From NCBI RefSeq assembly GCF_004087915.1, contig NZ_CP035108.1, positions 1 to 64,000 on the forward strand: a stretch of 64,000 bases of DNA, written 5' to 3'. Positions within the stretch are counted from its first letter, which is position 1, and the number at the start of each line of letters is the position of its first letter. Both the position numbers and the translations under genes were made by a program. The stretch is from Geovibrio thiophilus (GTDB lineage Bacteria; Chrysiogenota; Deferribacteres; Deferribacterales; Geovibrionaceae). The notes beneath the pieces were generated by a model, which had not been told where the DNA came from, made no database searches, and was given only the letters and a program-made list of their open reading frames with translations. Shown here in pieces: positions 35,253 to 43,812 of this stretch.

Positions 35253-36611
35253 TTACTCTCCGGAGACAGGTTCTTCTGCGTTCTCCTGCTCAGCTTTCAG
35301 TCTTGCCTCTAATTCTTCTTTAGTGGTTTCTTTAAGTGTAACACTATTTTTTCCCGCAAGGAAAGCTGTAACTTTATCTGTGTTGATGGAATTTCTCAGC
35401 GCGTTCATGCCGTTGTGCTTCTCAACCTCAGCTCTGTAGTCCGCAGGGGTCATTTTGCTCATGACGGCGTATTTCTCGATTGTTTTTTCTATGTCCTCAT
35501 CAGACACGGTAAGTTCAAACTTTTCAGTGATGTGATTGATGATCAGAGCGCCTTTAACCTGTTTTTCGGCTGTTTCCATGTGCTGTCCGGCTATTTTCTC
35601 TTTTGTGATGCCGAAACGGGCGGGATCCATACCGTACATTACGTACTGCTGCATAGTCTGCTCCGCCAGCCTGAAAGCCTGCTCCTTCACCATAGCCGTG
35701 GGAACGCTGAAGGGGTTTTCCGCGATTATGTTCTCTATAATGTCGTTGAGGAGCTTGTCGTCTGCCTGACGCTCGGAGCTTTCCTCAAGCTCGTTTTTGA
35801 TTGTGGATTTAAGGTCTGCGTAGCTTTCAAACTTTTCATCAACATCCTTTGCGAACTCGTCGTCAAGCTCGGGGAGAACCTTCGCCTTGATCTCCTTCAT
35901 AGTGATGCCGAAGGTAATAGGCTGACCTGCGAGACTAGGCTCGTGGTACTGCTCGGGGAATGTTACTTCTATATCTTTCTGCTCTCCTGACTTCATGCCG
36001 ATAAGCTGAGCCTCAAAACCGGGAATGAAAGCGCCTGAACCGATCTCAAGGGAATAGTTCTGAGCCGTGGCGGAGGGGATGACTTCACCGTCCTTGCGCC
36101 CTTCAAAGTCGATGACTGTCATGTCGCCGTCCTGAACTGCTCTGTCTGTCACGGGTTCATAGCTTACCTGATTTTTTCTGATATTTTCGATAACCTGATC
36201 AACATCGGCATCAGTAACAATTACTTTTTCTTTTACAAGCTCAAAACCTTCAAGCTTACTGACTTCCACTGCGGGAAAAACGTCAACGTAAGCCTTGTAG
36301 GAGATGGGCTCGCCGTCTTCAAACTTAACGTCTTTTATCTCGGGAGCGCCGAGGGCTTTGATGTCCTGCTGCTGTATAGCTTCAAAAACTGAGTCATTGA
36401 TAAGTTTTTCAAGAGCCTGAACCCTGATCGCGTGTCCGTGCTCCTTGAGGATTTTTTCCTTAGGAGCTTTTCCCTGTCTGAAGCCTGCTATTTTGGCTTT
36501 CAGGGCGACCTTGCTGTATTCAGAATCAAAGACCTGCTCGTATTTTTCCACAGAAAGTTCTACGGAAAGCTCCTTCTGGGATTTCTCGGCGTCTCTCACT
36601 TCGACTTTCAT
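35253..36611 (-). CDS. tig: Trigger factor
   Basis: 452 aa ribosome-associated chaperone. The ribosome-binding tail carries GFRQGKAPKEKIL (the GFRxGxxP signature, about 44-56), a central FKBP-type PPIase domain (about 155-240; VIDFEGRKDGEVI, FPEQYHEPSLAGQPITF) and the C-terminal chaperone arms. GGAGAAG precedes the start. First gene of the tig-clpP-clpX-lon block. Confidence 0.97.
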   Translation of the reverse strand: MKVEVRDAEKSQKELSVELSVEKYEQVFDSEYSKVALKAKIAGFRQGKAPKEKILKEHGHAIRVQALEKLINDSVFEAIQQQDIKALGAPEIKDVKFEDGEPISYKAYVDVFPAVEVSKLEGFELVKEKVIVTDADVDQVIENIRKNQVSYEPVTDRAVQDGDMTVIDFEGRKDGEVIPSATAQNYSLEIGSGAFIPGFEAQLIGMKSGEQKDIEVTFPEQYHEPSLAGQPITFGITMKEIKAKVLPELDDEFAKDVDEKFESYADLKSTIKNELEESSERQADDKLLNDIIENIIAENPFSVPTAMVKEQAFRLAEQTMQQYVMYGMDPARFGITKEKIAGQHMETAEKQVKGALIINHITEKFELTVSDEDIEKTIEKYAVMSKMTPADYRAEVEKHNGMNALRNSINTDKVTAFLAGKNSVTLKETTKEELEARLKAEQENAEEPVSGE

Positions 36612-36785
36612 TGACTTCTCCTTAGATAAACGGTGCGGGGTGCATCTTTATATATTTAATTTTCTGCTTTATTTATAAAATGACAAAACAAAGCGCAAGG
36701 GTTTCCCCCGGCCTTGTTAAAAATCCAAACAAAAATTATGTGAGCTTACGGACTGCTGCGCTGAGATTTGTGGAAGCGTGGAAAA

Positions 36786-36858
36786 AGCGGGTGACCGGGC
36801 TCGAACCGGCGACCTCAACCTTGGCAAGGTTGCGCTCTACCAACTGAGCTACACCCGC
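36786..36858 (-). tRNA. tRNA-Gly (GCC)
   Basis: 73-nt cloverleaf with acceptor arms GCGGGTG/CACCCGC, anticodon loop CTTGCCA with anticodon GCC, D-loop TAGCTCAGTTGGTAGAGC and T-loop GTTCGAACC. CCA is not encoded. Last of four adjacent minus-strand tRNAs, upstream of tig. Confidence 0.96.
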
Positions 36859-36895
36859 TTACAAAAATCTATGATAGACCTGATTCAGACACAAG

Positions 36896-36975
36896 TGCGA
36901 GTGAAGGGACTTGAACCCCCACGCCAAAGGCACTTGATCCTAAGTCAAGCGCGTCTACCATTCCGCCACACTCGC
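36896..36975 (-). tRNA. tRNA-Leu (UAG)
   Basis: 80 nt with acceptor GCGAGTG/CACTCGC, anticodon loop CTTAGGA (anticodon TAG), a class II variable arm TGCCTTTGGCGT and T-loop GTTCAAGTC. Reads CUA/CUN leucine codons. Confidence 0.94.
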
Positions 36976-36988
36976 AAGGGCGAATAAG

Positions 36989-37062
36989 GGTGAGTGACGG
37001 GGATTGAACCCGCGACAACAGGAATCACAATCCTGTACTCTACCAACTGAGCTACACCCACC
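36989..37062 (-). tRNA. tRNA-His (GUG)
   Basis: Anticodon loop TTGTGAT (GTG). The histidine-specific extra G at -1 pairs with a C73 discriminator, as expected; acceptor GTGGGTG pairs with CACTCAC (one G-U). Confidence 0.96.
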
Positions 37063-37084
37063 ATATTATCCGTTCTTACCTCAA

Positions 37085-37158
<74 letters not shown>

Positions 37159-37442
37159 TCTGTTACAGGAAACAAGCTTGTATCAAAACGAGGATAAAAA
37201 GTCAACATTTTTTAAAGGGATCAGGAAATTAATCGAAAAAAGCCGTACAGACCGGTTATTCATTCTGAGTTTATACACATGCGACTCACTCAAGGTCTCT
37301 GTTTCCCTGATGCCTGCGCACGGGTTTTCCGCAACAGTCCTGACCGCCTCATCAGGAGACTGCTTCTGCTGCTGACATTTTCCGCCTTCCCTAGACTGCT
37401 CTTAACACCATATAGTTTACCGATTGACACCTTTTGCTGCCG

Positions 37443-38318
37443 ATGACTGTTCAGGAACCAACATTTCCCTTGCCTAGCCAGCGAAAAAACAATACTTTCA
37501 AGGCAGACAGCGGAGGTTTTGAGTTGTTTCTAGACGGTACACCCATATATATAGGCACGAGCGGTTACAAGCATGACGACTGGCTCGGAACCCTTTATCC
37601 CCAATATCTCAAGAACGAACAGTTTCTTGACTACTACGCAAACAGCTTCGGGCTGAACTTTGTGGAGATCACTTATCCCTTTTACGCCATACCCACAGTG
37701 GAGACAACGGCAAGAATAGCCGAAAACGGAGGTGAGAAGCTTCATTACTCCGTGCGCTTATTTAAGGACTTTCTCAAAGAAAGGCTTGATAAGGCAAAGG
37801 TGAGGGAGTTTCTTGACGGAATGCAGCCTCTCCTTGAGACAGGGAGACTGAAGTGCTGGCTTGCGGATTTTCATCACACATTCAAGCCGTCCAAGGAAAA
37901 CCTTGAGCGCATACTCCGCCTCAGAGACAGCTTTTCGGATCTCCCCTTCTTTGCCGAACTTCCCAGAGGCTGGCACAGGGAGAAACAGATAGACGACCTC
38001 CGCAACAACGCCATAGGTCTCGTCGTGGCTGACATGCCCCGCAATAACACCCTGCCCCCCTTCATGCCCTGCGCTCCGAACCAGCGCGCCTATTTCCGCC
38101 TTTACGGAAGAAATAAAAGCTGGACAATACCCGCGAAGAAGGTTCTGGACTACAGCTATGTGAAGCCGGAGCTTGAGGAGATCAGGGAAGGCATATCCAA
38201 CGTTACTTCCGTCTCCAAGGAGATCTTCGTTTCCTTCTGCAATGTCGCAAAAGCTCAGGGAGCATACAACGCAAAATATTTCACAAAAATGACGGACGAA
38301 GGCAATGAGCCTCTTTGA
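37443..38318 (+). CDS. DUF72 family protein (YecE-like)
   Basis: 291 aa from the ATG at 37443; a TTG at 37434 is also in frame and neither has a good ribosome-binding site. The family signature IYIGTSGYKHDDWLGTLYP is followed by a TIM-barrel-like chain with FVEITYPFYAIPT, FSVRLFKDF-type and FFAELPRGWH segments and a C-terminal YVSFCN-like strand. DUF72 proteins are widespread with no proven function. The 3' end overlaps the aminotransferase start by 14 bp. Confidence 0.85.
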   Translation: MTVQEPTFPLPSQRKNNTFKADSGGFELFLDGTPIYIGTSGYKHDDWLGTLYPQYLKNEQFLDYYANSFGLNFVEITYPFYAIPTVETTARIAENGGEKLHYSVRLFKDFLKERLDKAKVREFLDGMQPLLETGRLKCWLADFHHTFKPSKENLERILRLRDSFSDLPFFAELPRGWHREKQIDDLRNNAIGLVVADMPRNNTLPPFMPCAPNQRAYFRLYGRNKSWTIPAKKVLDYSYVKPELEEIREGISNVTSVSKEIFVSFCNVAKAQGAYNAKYFTKMTDEGNEPL

Positions 38319-39609
38319 TAAATATTCCGCAATGTTCCCCTTATCCGAAAGGGAGTACGGAAAAGCCCTTGAGCTTTTCCCCGGGGGCGTGTGCCACGAC
38401 ATAAGAAGGTTTGAGCCCTTCCCATTCGTAACAGACAGCGCCGAAGGGGCGTATCTCCAAACCATAGACGGAGTGACTCTCCTTGATCTCTGGTGCGGTC
38501 ACTACGGCAATATTCTGGGGCACGCAAGCACCGAAACAGCCGCGGCTCTCCGTGAGGCGGCTGAAAACGGAACCCACACTGGAACCCTCAACGAACAGCA
38601 GATAAAGCTGGCTTCTCTCATAAAAAGCGCTGTTTCTGAGATGGAGCTCATGCGCTTCTGCACATCCGGCACGGAAGCAACTATGTACGCCGTCCGCACT
38701 GCTAAGGCGTACACCGGCAGGGAGCTTATAGTCAAAATAGAAGGCGGCTGGCACGGCGCGAACAGCGAACTCTCCTATGACATAAAACCACCCTTCAACA
38801 GACTCACCGGAACGGGCGGCACAATATCTCTCCCCTTTAACAATATGGAAGCCACTGCCGATGTCCTTGAAAAGGTCGGCGATAACGCGGCGGCAATAAT
38901 TATTGAACCGGTAATCGGCGCAGGCGGCGGCATTCCCGCCAAGAAGGAGTATCTTCAGATGCTCCGAGAATTCTGCGACCGCACCGGCACGGTGCTCATA
39001 TTCGACGAAGTGATCACAGGGTTCCGTTTCCGCTTCGGCAGCGTATCCCCGCTGCTCGGGGTAACGCCCGACATGTTTACCATGGGCAAAATCATAGGCG
39101 GCGGGCTTGCCATAGGAGCCTACGGCGGCAGAAGGGAGATAATGCGCACCATCACTGACAAAAAAATTGTTGTGGGCGGCGGAACATTCTCTGCTTCTCC
39201 CGTGACAATGAACGCCGGGTTCAACACTCTCTCGACATTAAAAAAGGCTGACTACTCCCTGCTGAACTCCGCAGGAGATAATATAAGGGAAAGGATAAAG
39301 ACGACTGTCTGCAAATACACCGACAAGGCATGCGTAACAGGCTTCGGCTCGTTCTTCTTCCTCCACTTTCTGAACGAGGTTCCGCAGGAAGTGACATGCA
39401 GACCCTCAAGACTGCTGCCCGCCATGGACAGCAATACTGAGAGGCTGTTCAAAATCGCAATGATACTCAACGGTGTATTCACCATGCACTCCGGCGGAGC
39501 CTTGAGCTTTGCCCACCTGAAAACCGAAAAGCTGTCCGATACTGTAATAAAAGCCTACGAAAATTCTCTGGAGGCTGTGTTCGATGAAAGAAGGCAAACT
39601 CTTCCGTAA
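38305..39609 (+). CDS. Class III PLP aminotransferase, HemL-like
   Basis: 434 aa. Fold-type I PLP enzyme: substrate loop LELFPGGVCHDIRRFEPFPF, DGVTLLDLWCGHYGNILGHA, PLP-binding Asp in LIFDEVITGFRFRFG and the Schiff-base Lys in TMGKIIGGGLAIGAYGG. The Lys loop and FPGG start are glutamate-1-semialdehyde aminomutase-like, but the N-terminal substrate loop differs from true HemL, so another amino substrate is likely. It overlaps DUF72 upstream and the FlhB-like gene downstream. Confidence 0.82.
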   Translation: MSLFDKYSAMFPLSEREYGKALELFPGGVCHDIRRFEPFPFVTDSAEGAYLQTIDGVTLLDLWCGHYGNILGHASTETAAALREAAENGTHTGTLNEQQIKLASLIKSAVSEMELMRFCTSGTEATMYAVRTAKAYTGRELIVKIEGGWHGANSELSYDIKPPFNRLTGTGGTISLPFNNMEATADVLEKVGDNAAAIIIEPVIGAGGGIPAKKEYLQMLREFCDRTGTVLIFDEVITGFRFRFGSVSPLLGVTPDMFTMGKIIGGGLAIGAYGGRREIMRTITDKKIVVGGGTFSASPVTMNAGFNTLSTLKKADYSLLNSAGDNIRERIKTTVCKYTDKACVTGFGSFFFLHFLNEVPQEVTCRPSRLLPAMDSNTERLFKIAMILNGVFTMHSGGALSFAHLKTEKLSDTVIKAYENSLEAVFDERRQTLP

Positions 39610-39856
39610 AAAAGCCGCAGCCATCGGCTACGACCTGTCCAAGGATAAAGCTCCCCGCCTGCTTGCGAAGGGTTCGGGAATCATTGCGGAAAAAATCATT
39701 GAAAAAGCCAGAGAGCACGATATTCAGATCAAAGAAGACAAAGACCTTGTTGAGGTTCTGGCGACGCTGGATCTCCACGAGGAGATCCCCGAAAGCATGT
39801 ACAAGGCGGTCGCCCAGCTTCTCGCAGAAATCTACCGCATTAACGCACGGCTCTAA
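39584..39856 (+). CDS. Small FlhB/EscU-like C-terminal domain protein
   Basis: 90 aa resembling the cytoplasmic C-terminal part of FlhB/YscU (AIGYDLSKDKAPRLLAKGSGIIAEKIIEKAREHDIQIKED). The autocleavage motif NPTH of true FlhB is not seen and there is no membrane part. Standalone FlhB-like domains occur next to flagellar or other genes and can substitute for part of FlhB. It overlaps the aminotransferase by 26 bp, which suggests co-translation; its partner is unknown. Confidence 0.75.
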   Translation: MKEGKLFRKKAAAIGYDLSKDKAPRLLAKGSGIIAEKIIEKAREHDIQIKEDKDLVEVLATLDLHEEIPESMYKAVAQLLAEIYRINARL

Positions 39857-40345
39857 CTAATCCGCCTCACATCTGTCCGTCCCCGCTGACACTGACACCG
39901 GTTTTGTCTATTTAAGCGTATTATATAACTTATTTATAATCCGCCGGCATACTGATTTGTCAAAACATGATATTTATCTCTGATTAATTTATTTCATAAA
40001 CCGAGAACATACGCATACTGCCTATAATCCACGTGATCGCCCTTTTACAATATTTAATTTATAGAACATTATTTATATTATAATTAATACCAATTTTGTT
40101 AACTTTTCATTAATAAACAATATTGTTAAAAAAATTAATTAAAACAATAGTAACTTATAGTAAGTTTACATATAAAGAACATAGTTATAAACAAGCATAA
40201 GATGCGTCTGAGCCTTTCAACAGCTGAAATTTGTTATTGCACTGCGTTTTCATATACTATATACACAGAAAAAATAATTACTGATTGTTCATAACTTATT
40301 AAATCGGTCGGACATGAATTCTTAATTATAAAATGGAGGTTCACT
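39857..40345. other. Long AT-rich region upstream of the acetate transporters
   Basis: 489 bp, far more A/T-rich than its surroundings from about 39900 to 40330, with many runs of A and T and no open frame of note. It contains the promoter for the transporter pair and may be a site for nucleoid proteins or a long regulated leader; nothing more can be read by eye. Confidence 0.5.
40231..40258 (+). promoter_or_regulatory. Promoter of the acetate transporter pair
   Basis: TTGTTA (40231-40236) and TATACT (40253-40258) with 16-bp spacing; the ATG is 88 bp downstream, after GGAGG at about 40335. Confidence 0.45.
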
Positions 40346-40999
40346 ATGGCAAAACAGGAATTGACCCAGCAGATCTCACCCGTTGAGACGGTGAGCAAGA
40401 AAGTCAGCGAGGCTGCTGCCTTCGCCGAAACAGTAATCAAGGACACAACCGCAAACCCCGCCCCTCTCGGGCTTATGGGCTTCGGGCTTACCACCATCCT
40501 TCTCAATCTTCACAACATAGGGCTGTTCGGTCTCGGCAGCATGATCCTCTCCATGGGCATTTTTTACGGCGGCATAGCTCAGATCATAGCGGGCATTATG
40601 GAATGGAAAAAGAAAAATACCTTCGGAACAGTGGCTTTCATATCCTACGGCTTCTTCTGGATAACTCTGGTCGGGCTCATAGTGTTCCCGAAATTCGGAT
40701 TCGCCGAAGCGCCGGACGCAACTGCCATGGCATCCTTCCTGTTTTTCTGGGGATTCTTCACGCTTATCCTTTTCCTCGGCACATTTAAAATGAATTACAC
40801 CATGATAGCCATATTCGGTTCGCTTACAGTCCTCTTCTTCCTCCTTGCAGTGGGCGACATGACAGGCAATCACACCATAAAAATAATCGCCGGATACGAA
40901 GGCGTTCTCTGCGGCGCGCTGGCTGTTTACGCCGGAGCGGCTCAGATACTCAACGAAATATACGGACGCGAAGTTCTTCCCTTAGGGACAATAGAGTAG
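40346..40999 (+). CDS. SatP/YaaH (GPR1/FUN34) acetate uptake transporter 1
   Basis: 217 aa with a hydrophilic 35-residue N-terminus and six membrane helices. The family signature [14 protein letters not shown] (about 38-51) precedes the first helix, and the [10 protein letters not shown]-type second motif is present ([17 protein letters not shown]). Family members take up acetate, succinate or protons with anions. Strong Shine-Dalgarno GGAGG. A close paralogue begins 3 bp downstream. Confidence 0.9.
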   Translation: MAKQELTQQISPVETVSKKVSEAAAFAETVIKDTTANPAPLGLMGFGLTTILLNLHNIGLFGLGSMILSMGIFYGGIAQIIAGIMEWKKKNTFGTVAFISYGFFWITLVGLIVFPKFGFAEAPDATAMASFLFFWGFFTLILFLGTFKMNYTMIAIFGSLTVLFFLLAVGDMTGNHTIKIIAGYEGVLCGALAVYAGAAQILNEIYGREVLPLGTIE

Positions 41000-41002
41000 G
41001 AA

Positions 41003-41809
41003 ATGGACTATACCAGACTGGAAACCGGACCTCTCTCCTTTGCGGGATGGACAGTAAGCATACGCAGGGGAAGGGGTACTGTAACCGATTTTCACGGAAA
41101 CAGTGTAGCGGATTTCAGCGTAACTCATGACGGCGGAATCGTGCTTGAGCACGGCTCCGCCAAATACGCTGACATGGCGCTTATCGCCCTGCGCTCCTAC
41201 GTGCGGGAACGTGCCATATCGGCACTCACACAGCGGGAAACCGCAATCAGAGACACCACAGCCAATCCCGCCCCTCTCGGTCTCATGGGCTTCGGGCTGA
41301 CAACCATTCTTCTTAATCTCCACAATATCGGTCTTTTCGGGCTCGGCAGCATGATAATATCCATGGGGCTCTTCTACGGCGGAGCTGCGCAGATAATAGC
41401 CGGAATGATGGAGTGGAAAAAGAAAAATACCTTCGGAACCGTGGCTTTCATATCCTACGGCTTCTTCTGGATAACTCTGGTGGGCATGCTCACCTTCCCC
41501 AAATTCGGTTTTACCGAGGCTCCGGACGCAACCGCCCTTTCGTCATTCCTGTTTTTCTGGGGGTTCTTCACGCTGATACTCTTTATCGGAACATTCCGGA
41601 TAAGCCGTGCGCTGACTGTGGTTTTCTTCCTGCTGACTCTGCTTTTTTTCATGCTCGGCGCGGCGGATATGCTTGAGAATCCGGCACTGAAAACAGCTGC
41701 GGGTTTTGTGGGAATACTCTGCGGGCTTGCCGCCGTTTACACAGGCGCGGCGCAGATGCTGGGCGAGATATACGGAAAAGAGATTCTGCCTCTGGGCGAA
41801 TTTAAATAA
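41003..41809 (+). CDS. SatP/YaaH acetate transporter 2 with N-terminal extension
   Basis: 268 aa. The C-terminal about 190 residues copy transporter 1 closely ([23 protein letters not shown]), while the first 75 form a soluble extension (GPLSFAGWTVSIRRGRGTVTDFHGNS, then HDGGIVLEHGSAKYADMAL) with no counterpart in the sister protein. This tail looks like a small beta-rich domain and could be regulatory. The two share a promoter and terminator. Confidence 0.85.
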   Translation: MDYTRLETGPLSFAGWTVSIRRGRGTVTDFHGNSVADFSVTHDGGIVLEHGSAKYADMALIALRSYVRERAISALTQRETAIRDTTANPAPLGLMGFGLTTILLNLHNIGLFGLGSMIISMGLFYGGAAQIIAGMMEWKKKNTFGTVAFISYGFFWITLVGMLTFPKFGFTEAPDATALSSFLFFWGFFTLILFIGTFRISRALTVVFFLLTLLFFMLGAADMLENPALKTAAGFVGILCGLAAVYTGAAQMLGEIYGKEILPLGEFK

Positions 41810-41903
41810 AATATACTGAAAAAAATAATTGAATCTTTTGAAAGGGTGTCTGTCTTCTTCCTATACAAAGAAGACATAATCTTCCGTGTTAACCCCTTGC
41901 ACG

Positions 41904-41934
41904 AAAAAAGCCGCCCTGCGCCGGGCGGCTTTTT
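41904..41934. terminator. Bidirectional intrinsic terminator
   Basis: AAAAAGCCGCCC pairs with GGGCGGCTTTTT around TGCGCC, giving T-runs on both strands. It ends the transporter pair (plus) and the response-regulator transcript (minus). Confidence 0.9.
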
Positions 41935-41938
41935 GCAT

Positions 41939-42289
41939 TTATATGTAGTCGCTTATTTTCTTAAGGATTACTTCGGGCTTTTTCGCCTTGGTGAGGTATT
42001 CATCCGCGTAAAGAGAGGAAAAATTTCTCTTATACTGCTCATAGGCAGTGAGAAGGAAGACAGGCAGCTTTTCATTTGCCTCCTTGACCTCCTTCAGAAT
42101 ATCCAGCCCGCTTTTGCCGGGCATATTCACATCAAGCAGAACAAGATCTGGCAGACCGGCACCCAGCGCGGCAAGAGCCTGCTCGCCATCCATTGCTACC
42201 TGCACTTCATACCCGCTGCCTTCAAGCAGCTCGCTGTAGTATTGAATAATACCCTTGTCATCATCCACAAGCAGTATTTTTTTAGTCAT
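41939..42289 (-). CDS. CheY-like single-domain response regulator
   Basis: 116 aa from the ATG at 42289, which has GGAGGA upstream; longer in-frame starts are less likely. Acidic pocket DDD near 8-10, phospho-acceptor Asp in LVLLDVNMP (about 53) and the Lys in LTKAKKP. There is no output domain. It overlaps its cognate kinase gene by 8 bp, so the two form a two-component pair. Confidence 0.9.
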   Translation of the reverse strand: MTKKILLVDDDKGIIQYYSELLEGSGYEVQVAMDGEQALAALGAGLPDLVLLDVNMPGKSGLDILKEVKEANEKLPVFLLTAYEQYKRNFSSLYADEYLTKAKKPEVILKKISDYI

Positions 42290-43748
42290 TAAATCCTCCG
42301 GGCTTCGGCAGAATAAGGGCAAAAACCGCGCCCGTTTCGTCATTGGTAACGGTTATCTGTCCGCCGTGAGCTGTCATAATTTTTTTGGAGAGAGAGAGCC
42401 CCAGTCCGGTGCCGTCCTGCTTGCTTGAGTGAAAAGGCTCAAAAATCTTTTCCATCTCGCACTCAGGAACACCGCCCCCCGTATCCTTAATATAGAGTAT
42501 AATCGTTTCCGAACTTTCTTCAGCACTTATTTTTAAATCGCCGCCGCTCGGCATTATCTGAATAGCATTTATGATAACATTTATCAACACTTGAATAAAC
42601 CTGTTTTTATCAGCGTGAACAGATATTTCAGGGTCAACAGACTTGCTTACGTGTATCATACCTATGCTTATGCTTTCGGAAAGAAGCCTCAGGGTCTCGT
42701 TCACTACAGTGTCAAGCCGGAGTCTCTCTATTTTGAGGTCAATGCTTTTTGAGTAATCAAGTATTTCCGTCACAAGGTTTTCAAGTCTTGTAACCTCGGA
42801 CTGAATCATCGCTATGTAGTTATCCATTCTCGGATCGGAGCCGAATGCGGCGAGTCTTTTCGCGAAACCGCCGATTGCCACCAGAGGATTTTTAAGCTCA
42901 TGGGCGACAGTAGCCGCCAGCATGCCCATCTTCACCAGATCCTTGGACACATAGTCGACCTTTTCAAAATCTTCCTCATAGGTTTTAAGACGGATAAGCT
43001 CACCGCGCATATTGGCGTTGCTGAGAGCTATGGAGCAGAGGTTTGAGTAAAACTGCAAAATAGCAGCCGCTTCATCGGAATAGCCGCCGCCGGTGGCGAT
43101 AACCATGCCTGCGGCGCTTCCGTCCATGTTTATCAGCGGGCAGGCATAAGCCTCACCCTTCAGGCAGTCCTGCATGCCTTTCCAGTCTTCCACCTTATCC
43201 AGATCAACGGTGCCGCTCCTGCCGAAGTACATTATATCAGACAGCGGGCTTTTCTTGGTGAACCTTATTTTCCTGCTGCGGAAGCTTATCCCCTTTCCTG
43301 CCTTGTTTTCAGCTTCTCCGGCGTATACAAGCCCACGAAGTTCCAGAAGGATTTCATTGAGGAGGAACACACCCGCCGAATCGAATGCAGGCGTGGCAAC
43401 TATCAGCAGCACCAGTTCATTAAGAATATTATCTATGCTCCCGCCGCTCACGATGCTGCCGAGAAGATCAGCCCGCTTGGCGCATTCTGCGGGAAAGCCG
43501 CCCTTCATGGCAGCGCAGTAGAGGCTCACCGCGTCAGCAAGTATAAGGCGCGCTTTTTCCTCATCTGCCGAACCCCTGTAGCCGATGGTACAGGAGAAAC
43601 TTTCTCCTGCAACTTCAAGAAGATGAGCTTCCTGCTCTTTACCGCTGAGGAGGCTGTGTGTTTTTCCCGAAAAGACTATGGTGCACGAGACTATACTGAT
43701 ACCCAGAGAGTTTTCAAGCAGACGGATTAAACCTGCGTCCGGAGTCAT
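42282..43748 (-). CDS. Soluble sensor histidine kinase with GAF-like input
   Basis: 488 aa without membrane helices. The first 240 residues are a GAF-like sensory region (LILLELRGLVYAGEAENKAGKG, SPLSDIMYFGRSG), followed by HisKA with the His in VAHELKNPLVAIGGF and HATPase boxes NVIINAIQIM, DTGGGVP and GTGLGLSLSKKI. It probably senses a cytoplasmic signal and phosphorylates the CheY-like partner. AGGT lies 8 bases before the ATG. Confidence 0.9.
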   Translation of the reverse strand: MTPDAGLIRLLENSLGISIVSCTIVFSGKTHSLLSGKEQEAHLLEVAGESFSCTIGYRGSADEEKARLILADAVSLYCAAMKGGFPAECAKRADLLGSIVSGGSIDNILNELVLLIVATPAFDSAGVFLLNEILLELRGLVYAGEAENKAGKGISFRSRKIRFTKKSPLSDIMYFGRSGTVDLDKVEDWKGMQDCLKGEAYACPLINMDGSAAGMVIATGGGYSDEAAAILQFYSNLCSIALSNANMRGELIRLKTYEEDFEKVDYVSKDLVKMGMLAATVAHELKNPLVAIGGFAKRLAAFGSDPRMDNYIAMIQSEVTRLENLVTEILDYSKSIDLKIERLRLDTVVNETLRLLSESISIGMIHVSKSVDPEISVHADKNRFIQVLINVIINAIQIMPSGGDLKISAEESSETIILYIKDTGGGVPECEMEKIFEPFHSSKQDGTGLGLSLSKKIMTAHGGQITVTNDETGAVFALILPKPGGFND

Positions 43749-43778
43749 AAAGCACGACCTGAATCATTATAAAACAAG

Positions 43779-43801
43779 AAAAAAGGGGGCATAAAGCCCC
43801 C
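43779..43801 (-). terminator. Terminator after ppdK
   Basis: On the minus strand a GGGGGC/GCCCCC hairpin with TTTA loop is followed by TTTTTTCTTG, 12 bp past the ppdK stop. Confidence 0.8.
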
Positions 43802-43812
43802 ATTGAAATTTA

